In this document: piece by piece, positions 16,738 through 24,318 of the stretch
Layout of the letters: every line of letters starts with the position of its first letter
Numbering within the stretch: the first letter of the stretch is position 1
Assembly (NCBI GenBank): GCA_016788115.1
Contig: JAEURR010000006.1
Span: forward strand, 248,001 to 312,000
Direction of reading: 5' to 3'
Source of the DNA: Chthonomonas sp.
GTDB lineage: Bacteria > Armatimonadota > Fimbriimonadia > Fimbriimonadales > Fimbriimonadaceae
Length of the DNA: 64,000 bases
The notes under the pieces: generated by a model
Told to the model about the DNA's origin: nothing
What the model saw: the letters and a program-made list of their open reading frames with translations, nothing else
The model's database searches: none
Position numbers and translations under genes: made by a program

Positions 16738-18186
16738 ATGTCTACTCTATCATTGCTCGCCTCTGTCATCGCCGCGTCGTCGGCCCAAGCGACCGAGATC
16801 ACGGTCTACAACCAAGGGTTTGCGCTCGTTAAAGAGAGCCGGCAACTACAACTCAACAAAGGGTTTCAGCGCGTTGCCATCGAGGATGTTGCGACGCAGA
16901 TCGAAACCGATTCGGTAGGTATCCGGAGTGTTTCGGCTCCGGGGTCATTCAGCGTCCTAGAGCAAAACTATCAGTACGACCTTATCAGCCCCCAAGCCAT
17001 TTTGCTCAAGGCGGTCGGATCCGAGATCACGCTCAACCGCGTGAATCCAGATGGCTCGAAGGAGCGAATTGTCGGGACGCTGCTGAGCGCGCCCGGTCAG
17101 GTCGCGGGCACGGCGGGCAACTACGTTTACTCGGGCATGGTCCTGCAGACGAAGGACGGACGAATTCTGCTCTCACCCACGGGTGAGATCGAAGTCACCT
17201 CCATCCCGGACGGACTCATCAGCCGCCCCACGCTCATGTGGGAGCTCGAATGCGCCAAGGCTGGGGCCAACACCGTCGAGCTCAGCTACCTCACGGGCGG
17301 CGTTTCGTGGAGCGCCAGCTACGTGCTGGCCCTGGACCAGTCGGGCAGCATGGGCGATGTGAAGGGCTGGGTCACCATGAACAACGGCTCGGGCATGACG
17401 TTCAAGGACGCAAAGCTGAAGCTGCTTGCCGGTGAAGTCGAGCGGAATCGACCGCGAGACTTCGGTGCACCGCGGGGTTCCGGGGGCGTGGAAGCGGCCC
17501 CGATGACCAAGGCAGATTTCGCCGAAGAACAGTTCGCGGACTATCACCTCTACACCCTGGGACGGCCGGCGACGGTCCGCAACAACGAGCAGAAGCAGCT
17601 AAGCCTGCTCGAAGGGACCGGGATCAAGGTCCAGAAACGCTTGGTCATCGACCCAATGCGTAACTATCAGGGTTGGCGCGCGAACGAGGGGGAGGTCGGC
17701 ACTGGCTCGATGAAGCCCCAAGTTCGCATCGAATTCAAGAACTCGAAAGAGAACAAGATGGGGATGCCAATGCCGAAAGGGCAGGTCAAGGTATTCCAAC
17801 GAGATAGTTCGGGCTCCTTGCAAATGCTGGGAGAAGACGCCATCGACCACACGCCCAAGGACGAACTGCTGTCACTCGTCGTAGGTCGTGCCTTTGACAT
17901 CGTCGTGGAGCGCAAGCGTACGAAGTTTGAGTACATCTACAGCGACGCAGGCTCCAAGCGCAGCAATATTGGCGCACGTGAAAGCTATGAAATCGAAATT
18001 CGGAATCGTAAGGACACCGACGAAACGGTCGATCTGATCGAGCGCTTCTGGGGCGATTGGAAAGTCACCAAGAATTCCGATGATTTCACCCGGCCCAACG
18101 CAGAGACACTGCTCTTCATCGTTCCCGTCAAAGCGAACTCCACCAAGAAGGTCACCTTTACGGTCGAGAATCGGTGGGGGCGCTAG
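16738..18186 (+). CDS. DUF4139 domain-containing exported protein
   Basis: 482 residues. The N-terminus is a signal peptide ending near SSAQA. The mature protein begins EITVYNQGFALVKESRQL, typical of DUF4139 proteins, and contains the family SWSASYVLAL and an EFKNSKENKMGMPMPKGQVKVF segment. DUF4139 proteins are predicted beta-rich envelope proteins with no assigned function. A GGGAGA ribosome-binding site precedes the ATG by 6 nt. It is followed, with its own promoter, by a lipoprotein gene. Confidence 0.85.
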   Translation: MSTLSLLASVIAASSAQATEITVYNQGFALVKESRQLQLNKGFQRVAIEDVATQIETDSVGIRSVSAPGSFSVLEQNYQYDLISPQAILLKAVGSEITLNRVNPDGSKERIVGTLLSAPGQVAGTAGNYVYSGMVLQTKDGRILLSPTGEIEVTSIPDGLISRPTLMWELECAKAGANTVELSYLTGGVSWSASYVLALDQSGSMGDVKGWVTMNNGSGMTFKDAKLKLLAGEVERNRPRDFGAPRGSGGVEAAPMTKADFAEEQFADYHLYTLGRPATVRNNEQKQLSLLEGTGIKVQKRLVIDPMRNYQGWRANEGEVGTGSMKPQVRIEFKNSKENKMGMPMPKGQVKVFQRDSSGSLQMLGEDAIDHTPKDELLSLVVGRAFDIVVERKRTKFEYIYSDAGSKRSNIGARESYEIEIRNRKDTDETVDLIERFWGDWKVTKNSDDFTRPNAETLLFIVPVKANSTKKVTFTVENRWGR

Positions 18187-18233
18187 TGCGTGGAACTGAG
18201 TCCGGCACGGAATTTGTTACACAATCTGGAATT

Positions 18234-18950
18234 ATGAAGACGCTGTTGAAGTTAGGTTTTGTCGCCGTACTAGGTGCATCTCTGGTACTCGCTGGGTGTT
18301 CGAGCTCGAAACCCGATGGGGCCATGCAAGCTCCCGCTGGCGCACCCGGTATCAAGGGTCAAGTGAACGCTGGCACTACCGCCCCCGGAGGCACCACCAC
18401 GGAAGGTGCCAAGCCCGAGGGCGCGGCGACGCCAGGGTCCACCGCTTCCTCTGCCGCTCCGCAAGAGGAAAAGGAGGCAGGTCCGGACTATGCCGCTAAG
18501 GGCGGGGCGAACACCAACGCCCCGAAGCCCGAACCTCCGACTCCGGAAGAGGCCAAGGTTCCTGCCGAGCGTGTCGAACCGAAGGGCGACTTCACTGCGG
18601 TGGTCGGCACCTACGAGATGGAAAAGTCTGCTGTCATGAAGGACATGGATAAGAAGCTCGCAGCCAAGGGCCGCAGCCCATTCTTCTCCGAGCTTGAAAT
18701 CAAGGCAGACGGCACGTACATTCGCAAGTTCGGTACCACCAAGAAGTTCATGACCTACTCCGGCACGGTGACCGCCGAAGGGACCGCCATCGCTCTGCAC
18801 CCGCTGCTTACGAACGGCAAGCCTTCGACCGGCAGCGCAGACAAGGTAGTCTTCAACATGCGCGTTCTCCAAGGCGGCAAGAGACTTGAAATGATGGTCA
18901 AGACGCCCGGCGCAAGCGAGCAGATCTCCATGGCGTTCGTTCGCAAGTAA
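18234..18950 (+). CDS. Lipoprotein with Pro/Ala/Glu-rich linker
   Basis: About 238 residues. Start MKTLLKLGFVAVLGASLVLAGC gives a lipobox (LVLAGC) and a lipid-anchored Cys at about residue 22. A low-complexity linker rich in Gly, Ala, Pro, Thr and Glu follows to about residue 120. The C-terminal domain of about 110 residues (GTYEMEKSAVMKDMDKKLA ... GTYIRKFGTTKKFMTYSGTV) resembles small beta-barrel lipoprotein domains but I cannot name the family. The upstream ATG at 18174 would place the signal peptide internally and is rejected. A strong terminator follows. Confidence 0.8.
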   Translation: MKTLLKLGFVAVLGASLVLAGCSSSKPDGAMQAPAGAPGIKGQVNAGTTAPGGTTTEGAKPEGAATPGSTASSAAPQEEKEAGPDYAAKGGANTNAPKPEPPTPEEAKVPAERVEPKGDFTAVVGTYEMEKSAVMKDMDKKLAAKGRSPFFSELEIKADGTYIRKFGTTKKFMTYSGTVTAEGTAIALHPLLTNGKPSTGSADKVVFNMRVLQGGKRLEMMVKTPGASEQISMAFVRK

Positions 18951-18977
18951 GAAAACCTCGTACATCTGCGGTGACCC

Positions 18978-19009
18978 TGCGCCCGGCTCGAAAGATCCGG
19001 GCGCATTTT
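18978..19009 (+). terminator. Rho-independent terminator after lipoprotein gene
   Basis: 9-bp stem TGCGCCCGG / CCGGGCGCA (18978-18986, 18997-19005) followed directly by TTTT, 27 nt after the lipoprotein stop. Confidence 0.85.
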
Positions 19010-19027
19010 CATATCTTTGAACGCTTT

Positions 19028-19061
19028 TTGAACCGCATTTAGGTTCAATTTGCTATACAAT
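19028..19061 (+). promoter_or_regulatory. Promoter with TTGAACC inverted repeat for dockerin-like gene
   Basis: A perfect inverted repeat TTGAACC / GGTTCAA (19028-19034, 19042-19048) sits just upstream of TATACAAT (19054-19061). The first arm could double as a -35 (TTGAAC), though the spacing of 20 nt is long. This looks like an operator over a promoter. The regulator is unknown. Confidence 0.5.
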
Positions 19062-19123
19062 GAGGGTGGGAACGCACGCATTGCTGTGTGCACCCTATCA
19101 CGAGTTATCGTACGGAGTTTTCA

Positions 19124-20449
19124 ATGATGAAGAGGAGTCTGTTTATTCTTTCCGCTTGCGCCGCCTTGGCCGGAAGTGCCATCGCCGCAACCACGGTCGT
19201 CGATTTCGACAACCAGTATTTCGCCACCTCGGCCCCCGCGGTCTTTAGTTCATTCTTTATTAGCCAGATCGATTCCACGGCATCTGGCACCAACCTAAAC
19301 GTCGGCAAGTGGGACGACCCCACGCTCCAGACAAGCGCTTTCCCGAACGGAAACATTGCTCGCATCACCAACCCCGCTGGTAGCGGCGGTACCGGTCCGG
19401 TTCCCGCTGGCAACAACACCAACGCCCTCGAACTGAAGTTCAGCTTCATGGGCCCGGGTGCCACCACGGGCGGCGGTCGCCACGTGGACGGCGCTCGCAC
19501 CTTCCTGCGCGCTTCGTCGGCCATCTCGACCGGCACGAACAAGATCTTCTGCCCGGCCATCGACATCACAAAGCCGGTGACGTTCGACATCTACTCGGTC
19601 GAATCGATCGAAGTCTCACTCATCGTTCGCGAAGCCAATTACACCGGTCTCGCGGTCGGTCAGAGCCCGGCCTCGATCACTGCATCTTCGCCATTCGGCG
19701 TTGCCATCGTGGGTGGTGCACCGGCGGGTCCGGGCGCACTCCCTTCGGCCACTCGATTCGAGGGCGGATTTGTCGTTCCGGCTGGCCAGTGGAAGACGCT
19801 GACCTTCGACATGAGCGACCTTTCGAAGTACACGTTTGTGCGCCTTTCGGGCTCCAACGCGTTCCTCTCGAGCGCCAGCGGCAACAACTTGATCGGCCTT
19901 GAAGGCATCGGCATCTCGCCACTTGACGCCGACCAAGCCACGCCGAAGAAGCACTGGGTCTTCGTGGACAACTTCCGCAGCGGTCTCCAGACCCTGATGA
20001 CCGGTAAGTTTAACCTCGGTACCGACCCGCTCTTCAACCTGGCTGGCAAGACCATGAGCATCTACATCAAGAACGGCGGCGGTACCCAAGTCATGGCTCC
20101 GACCAACGTGACCTTGGATGCAAGCGGCAACTACTCGCTGCCGATCACGCTTGCCGATGGCTCGTACACGGCGTACGGCGAAGGTCTCACCCACTGCCGC
20201 CAGGGCGTGGCGATCACGGTTTCGGGCGGCAACGCTACGAACGTGAACTTCACTCCGCTGAATGGCGATGGCGTTAAGGACAACACCGTTGACTTCTTCG
20301 ACTACTTGCTCCTTTCGGATAAGTATGAGACCGTGGACGGCGACGCAGGCTACGATGCCACCGCCGACTTTAACAAGGATGGAGAGATCAACCTGTTCGA
20401 CTACTTCATCGTCTCGGATAACTACGAGAAGGTCGGCGACGACGTCTAA
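19124..20449 (+). CDS. Exported protein with C-terminal dockerin-like EF-hand repeat pair
   Basis: About 441 residues. MMKRSLFILSACAALAGSAIA is a signal peptide. The body is a Gly/Ser/Thr-rich beta-type region that looks like a carbohydrate-binding or sandwich fold, followed at about residue 300 by a Big-like domain. The last 60 residues hold two calcium-loop-like segments, NGDGVKDNTVDFFDY and NKDGEINLFDYFIVSDNY, the pattern of type I dockerin repeats. A GGAG ribosome-binding site precedes the ATG. The gene has its own promoter and terminator. No cohesin is in the window, so the partner is unknown. Confidence 0.85.
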   Translation: MMKRSLFILSACAALAGSAIAATTVVDFDNQYFATSAPAVFSSFFISQIDSTASGTNLNVGKWDDPTLQTSAFPNGNIARITNPAGSGGTGPVPAGNNTNALELKFSFMGPGATTGGGRHVDGARTFLRASSAISTGTNKIFCPAIDITKPVTFDIYSVESIEVSLIVREANYTGLAVGQSPASITASSPFGVAIVGGAPAGPGALPSATRFEGGFVVPAGQWKTLTFDMSDLSKYTFVRLSGSNAFLSSASGNNLIGLEGIGISPLDADQATPKKHWVFVDNFRSGLQTLMTGKFNLGTDPLFNLAGKTMSIYIKNGGGTQVMAPTNVTLDASGNYSLPITLADGSYTAYGEGLTHCRQGVAITVSGGNATNVNFTPLNGDGVKDNTVDFFDYLLLSDKYETVDGDAGYDATADFNKDGEINLFDYFIVSDNYEKVGDDV

Positions 20450-20469
20450 TCGACGTTCGATGATTCCGC

Positions 20470-20507
20470 AAGAGCCCCGGAGCGAGAGCGCCGGGGCTCT
20501 TTTCTTC
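20470..20507 (+). terminator. Rho-independent terminator
   Basis: Stem AGAGCCCCGG / CCGGGGCTCT (20471-20480, 20491-20500) with a T-rich tail TTTTCTTC, just after the dockerin-like gene. Confidence 0.9.
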
Positions 20508-21115
20508 TGTCTCTAGTCTATCTTCGAACGCTGCTATCACAATTTGGTCAACTGTGAAGCTTGCGTTTCGTACCCGGTGGAGGTGCTCGGGGCTCCGTAC
20601 CTGGTTTCCAACTCCTGGGTTGTTACATGCCGAGTGTCACCGCGTCTCCCCGGAGGCCAATCCGCTAGACACCATCGAGGATGGAGCGGCACTGGGTCTT
20701 CTAAGTTGCCATACACTCGACGCACCTCCAAACTTGCGGAACTTCGTGCACTTTCCCCTCTCGCCCTGAGGGACTGCCATGGCCTCGAGTCTCCACCTGA
20801 TCGGAAGGACTGTGCAGATCTGACGTCTCTAGATCTAGATTGATGTACTGAACTCGCTTGTTTGCCGGATGTGTCACGATGCCGAGACCTTTCCGTTGTC
20901 TCTCTTCTCGAGAGCTCCAACCTCCAAAGCCTGTGGGAGCCGCCAGCTGGCCCCGACTCCCTCAAAATCGTCCTTCCCCTCCGGGAACGAAGAACCATAA
21001 GCGAGTTTCGCGCCCAACGTCGCGAACCAGTCTTCGCCCACTAGTTCCCGCCCGAGCTCGCGCCACCGGGCATGGGAGGCGACCCCCACGCCTAACTCGC
21101 CCAACGAAAAGTGAA
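20508..21115 (+). other. Gene-free stretch of about 600 bp
   Basis: No reading frame here has a ribosome-binding site, leaderless -10 or family signature. The longest frames are arginine/serine-rich shadows. A 12-bp palindrome TCTAGATCTAGA occurs around 20828-20839. This may be a decayed gene or an unrecognised RNA. I see nothing specific. Confidence 0.4.
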
Positions 21116-21149
21116 ACGGCCGCCTCGCTCCAACGAGCGGTGCGGCCGT
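21106..21149 (-). terminator. Terminator of the ECF sigma factor gene
   Basis: On the minus strand, a long hairpin with arms at 21136-21149 and 21116-21129 (ACGGCCGC... paired with ...GCGGCCGT, one mismatch) is followed by TTCACTTTTC. It lies about 50 nt past the sigma factor stop. Confidence 0.7.
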
Positions 21150-21202
21150 GTCTCTCCTTTCGATGCTGTGTTTTGAGTTGGGGTCTGTTCGGTTCGCAGC
21201 AG

Positions 21203-21769
21203 CTAGGCGCCTAGCCCAACCACCGCGCGGATCTCGGGGTCGCGTCGCAGTCGCTCGACGGCTCGCGAGAGCCGCTTGCGCGCATTGACGCTGGTCATGT
21301 CGGTCCGGTCAGCAATCTCGTCGAAGCTGAGGCCGAGGTTAAATCGCATGAAAAGGAGCTCTTGATCCACGACATGCAGCTTGCGAAGGCTGTTGCCCAC
21401 AGAGTTTTCGATCTCCAGCATGCAGCCGTCCTCTACCGGGACTTCAGGCACGACTTCGAATCCAATCTCTGCGGTGCGTCGCGAATACTCGCGCCGTCGC
21501 CAACTTCGAATCGTGGTTCTGGCGAAACCACTGACCCAAGTTCCGAGCGCGCTTCGCTCAGAGTCGAACTTTGATAAGTTCTGTAATACGTCGATAAGGC
21601 ATTCTTGTGCGAGCTCCTGGGACTCTTCTGCGGTCAAACCGAATTGGATGAACCGACGCACCAGCAGTCCCCGCAGATAACCTGCGAGGTTCTCCAAGTT
21701 CGTCTTGTCACCTTCACTCGTTTGCCGTGCCCAGTTAGCTACGCACACGGATTCCGGTACGTTGCTCAC
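21203..21769 (-). CDS. ECF-type RNA polymerase sigma factor
   Basis: 188 residues. Region 2 spans about residues 30-95 (LVRRFIQFGLTAEESQELAQE, then FDSERSALGTWVSGFARTTIRSWRRR), and region 4 is the C-terminal helix-turn-helix (DQELLFMRFNLGLSFDEIADRTDMTSVNARKRLSRAVERLR). The GTG start follows GGGGAG by 8 nt. It is divergent from a small zinc-finger anti-sigma-like gene across 355 bp. Autoregulation or control by that protein is plausible but unproven. Confidence 0.93.
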   Translation of the reverse strand: MSNVPESVCVANWARQTSEGDKTNLENLAGYLRGLLVRRFIQFGLTAEESQELAQECLIDVLQNLSKFDSERSALGTWVSGFARTTIRSWRRREYSRRTAEIGFEVVPEVPVEDGCMLEIENSVGNSLRKLHVVDQELLFMRFNLGLSFDEIADRTDMTSVNARKRLSRAVERLRRDPEIRAVVGLGA

Positions 21770-22124
21770 TTGTTACACTCCCCATTCGGATTCAGCGCCA
21801 CTATTCAGCGTCTGCCGAAAATAATCTAGGACCGAGGCGATCCTCAGGCCATGCGGCCGTTTTGGTTCCACGATCTCTACTATGATATTGTGGATTTTTC
21901 GGAGAATTGTGACGCCGGCAACTAAAGTTAACAATATCCCGTATAATTGCGGTGGGGATAACTTTCCACATGTCGGAATAAGTGCCAGGTTGTGTCACGA
22001 ATCGGCATGTTTTGAACCGATATTGAACAAAGATTGATTTTCGAGAGTCTATTTCAGCGGGCCAAACGTCCGCGAGTTAAGGGACTCCAGACGTGGCGCA
22101 GGCCTATTAAACGAGGAAGTTTTC
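21770..22124. other. AT-richer divergent promoter region
   Basis: 355 bp between the sigma and anti-sigma-like genes, clearly lower in GC than the surroundings. It holds TATAAT (21942-21947, plus) and an 8-bp perfect inverted repeat with wide spacing, GATATTGT (21884-21891) and ACAATATC (21931-21938). No gene seen. Confidence 0.5.
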
Positions 22125-22364
22125 TTGGAACCCGGAAAATACGATTTGATCGCAGCGAAGAAGCTTAGTTGTAAAGATACGACTGAGTTGCTCTACCTCT
22201 TTGTTTGCGACGAGCTCCCTGATGCCGAGGCTCAACAGGTGAGCGCTCACCTCTTCAATTGCAAGCATTGTCGCACCGCGCTGGCCGAGACGGTCCGCAT
22301 CGCGGGCGTCCTCAGCACCGTCATGCCGCGCATGCCGCAGCAGTATTTCTCGGTAAACAACTAG
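22125..22364 (+). CDS. Small zinc-finger (zf-HC2) anti-sigma-like protein
   Basis: 79 residues from TTG at 22125, preceded by GAGGAAG. It carries the HxxxCxxC motif of zinc-binding anti-sigma domains (SAHLFNCKHC) after an acidic helix (CDELPDAEAQQV). Unlike most family members it has no membrane helix or sensor domain after the finger, so it would be soluble. Its divergent position next to the ECF sigma gene suggests it binds that sigma factor; this is inference from family and location. Confidence 0.7.
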   Translation: MEPGKYDLIAAKKLSCKDTTELLYLFVCDELPDAEAQQVSAHLFNCKHCRTALAETVRIAGVLSTVMPRMPQQYFSVNN

Positions 22365-22489
22365 CCTAGGGCCGCCCCGAGGCTTTGTTCGTTCCATTTT
22401 CTAGGGCCCACTCCTCACACTCTTCCGTTTGGGCGGTATCTCAGGTTCGCTGGCTTCACAATCTTAGGTCTAAGGAGACTTGACGATCT

Positions 22490-23803
22490 GTGAGCACTTC
22501 GATTGATTCCCCCACCCTTCGTTTCGAAACCCTGGCGCTGCACGGCGGTCAGTCGGTAGACCCGACCTCAAAGTCCCGCGCGGTCCCCATCTACCAGACC
22601 ACGAGCTACGTCTTCGACGACACGTCGCATGCGGCGAGGCTCTTCGCCCTCCAAGAGTTCGGGAACATCTACACCCGGATCATGAACCCCACGACTGATG
22701 TGTTGGAGCAGAGGCTCGCGGCGCTCGAAGGCGGGACGGCGGCCGTTGCCACGGCAAGCGGTCAGGCGGCGGAAACGCTCGCCATCACCACCATCTGCGA
22801 AGCGGGCGACGAGATCGTCTCCGCCAACTCCCTGTATGGCGGTACGTACAACCTCTTCCACTACACCCTGCCCAAACTTGGCATCCACGTCAAATTCGTC
22901 GATCCGAGCGATCCGGAGAACTTCCGGCGCGCGGTCACCGACAAGACGAAGCTCTTCTACGGCGAGTCGATCGGCAATCCCAAGCTCGATGCCTTCCCCA
23001 TCCAGGCCGTCGGTGCCATCGGAAAGGAGCTAGGCATCCCGCTCATGATCGACAACACGGTCCCGTCGCCGTACCTGTGCAACCCGATCCCGCTCGGGGC
23101 CAATGTGGTCGTCCACTCGCTTACTAAGTTCATCGGCGGGCACGGCACCAGCATCGGCGGTGCTCTCATCGACGGCGGTAACTTCGATTGGGGCAGTGGT
23201 CGCTACGCCAACTTCACCGAGCCCGACCCGAGCTACCACGGCCTGAAGTTCTGGGAGGTCTTCGGCGACTTTCCTGGTCTCGGCAATGTGGCGTTCGGTC
23301 TGAAGGCGCGCGTGCAGGGCCTGCGCGACCAGGGCCAAGCGCTCTCGCCGTTCAATGCGTTCCTCATCTTGCAAGGGATCGAGACGCTGCACCTGCGCAT
23401 GGAGCGGCACAGCGCCAACGCCAAGCGGGTGGCCGAGTTCCTCTCGACGCATCCCAAGGTCTCGTGGGTGAACTATCCGGGTCTGACCACCAGCAAGAAC
23501 CATGCCGGGGCCAAGGCGATCCTTCACCGGGGCCAGTACGGCGCGATCGTCGGATTCGGCATTGGCGGCGGCTACGATGCAGCAGTGAAGTTCATCGATG
23601 AGCTAAAGGTGTTCTCGCTGCTCGCGAACATTGGCGACGCCAAGTCGCTCGTCATCCACCCGGCGAGCACGACCCACCAGCAGCTCGCGCCCGACGAGCA
23701 ACTCTCCGCGGGCGTCACCCCGGACTTTATCCGGCTTTCGGTCGGACTGGAATCCATCGACGACATCATCGACGACCTCGACCGAGCACTTCGGGCGATC
23801 TGA
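22490..23803 (+). CDS. metY: O-acetylhomoserine sulfhydrylase (O-acetylhomoserine aminocarboxypropyltransferase)
   Basis: PLP enzyme making homocysteine from O-acetylhomoserine and sulfide. 437 residues, the long form of the Cys/Met-metabolism family. Key segments are YTRIMNPTTDVLEQR, the SGQAAETLA phosphate-binding turn, DNTVPSPYLCNP, and the PLP lysine in HSLTKFIGGHGT (Lys213). GTG start with AAGGAGA 11 nt upstream. It fits with metX at 48.6 kb, which makes the substrate. Confidence 0.95.
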   Translation: MSTSIDSPTLRFETLALHGGQSVDPTSKSRAVPIYQTTSYVFDDTSHAARLFALQEFGNIYTRIMNPTTDVLEQRLAALEGGTAAVATASGQAAETLAITTICEAGDEIVSANSLYGGTYNLFHYTLPKLGIHVKFVDPSDPENFRRAVTDKTKLFYGESIGNPKLDAFPIQAVGAIGKELGIPLMIDNTVPSPYLCNPIPLGANVVVHSLTKFIGGHGTSIGGALIDGGNFDWGSGRYANFTEPDPSYHGLKFWEVFGDFPGLGNVAFGLKARVQGLRDQGQALSPFNAFLILQGIETLHLRMERHSANAKRVAEFLSTHPKVSWVNYPGLTTSKNHAGAKAILHRGQYGAIVGFGIGGGYDAAVKFIDELKVFSLLANIGDAKSLVIHPASTTHQQLAPDEQLSAGVTPDFIRLSVGLESIDDIIDDLDRALRAI

Positions 23804-23812
23804 CGGTGGCGA

Positions 23813-23842
23813 CTATCCCTGGCGCTCCTGCGCCAGGGATAG
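23813..23842 (+). terminator. Strong hairpin after metY without T-tract
   Basis: Perfect 13-bp stem CTATCCCTGGCGC / GCGCCAGGGATAG with loop TCCT. It starts 10 nt after the metY stop and ends 1 nt before the -10 box of the next gene. The missing T run makes intrinsic termination uncertain. Confidence 0.5.
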
Positions 23843-23843
23843 A

Positions 23844-23849
23844 TAGAAT
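23844..23849 (+). promoter_or_regulatory. -10 box of VOC gene (leaderless type)
   Basis: TAGAAT ends exactly 6 nt before the ATG at 23856. No Shine-Dalgarno is present. Confidence 0.5.
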
Positions 23850-23855
23850 GGTGCC

Positions 23856-24254
23856 ATGAGCGACCGCTGGATTGCCGCGCCCATCTTGGGCGTGCCGAAC
23901 GTCCGCAAGTCTGTCGAATACTACCGGGATGTGCTTGGCTTCACACTCGATCCCGAAGAGGGCATCTTCTCGCCCGACCCCAGCCAACCCGGCGGCGTGT
24001 ACGGCATTGTCTCGCGTGACGGTGTGAGACTTCACTTTCAGCTCCGCCGACAGTGGTCGCCGATGCCCGCGCGTTCCGAGATCGAGTGCGATGCTTACAT
24101 CATGCTTCCTGACGTGGACCGCTATTACGAGGAAGTATCAGCGCGTGGGGCGCGCATCGTCCGCCCCCCGATGGATAACCCGTACGGTCTGCGGGACTTC
24201 GTCATCGAAGACCCGAACGGCTATCGCATCGTGTTTGGCAGCTTGATGCCATAA
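23856..24254 (+). CDS. VOC / glyoxalase-bleomycin resistance family protein
   Basis: 132 residues forming one vicinal-oxygen-chelate domain: an N-terminal half (APILGVPNVRKSVEYYRDVLGF) and a C-terminal half (IMLPDVDRYYEEVSARGARI ... YGLRDFVIEDPNGYRIVFG). The end motif DPNGYRI is diagnostic of the superfamily. Substrate is not predictable. A leaderless promoter directly precedes it. Confidence 0.9.
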   Translation: MSDRWIAAPILGVPNVRKSVEYYRDVLGFTLDPEEGIFSPDPSQPGGVYGIVSRDGVRLHFQLRRQWSPMPARSEIECDAYIMLPDVDRYYEEVSARGARIVRPPMDNPYGLRDFVIEDPNGYRIVFGSLMP

Positions 24255-24318
24255 AGCCGGGAGTGATCGTCCTTACGGTAGCGTTGCACTCATCAGCGCA
24301 ATCCTCGGTAGGAACCCT

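Noticed and set aside
20537-20998. 153-codon minus-strand frame in the gene-free stretch
   Set aside because: Arg/Ser-rich low-complexity translation typical of non-coding GC-rich DNA.
22365-22489. Possible SAM-type riboswitch upstream of metY
   Set aside because: No conserved riboswitch core found; only a short AGCCT/AGGCT stem near the anti-sigma stop.
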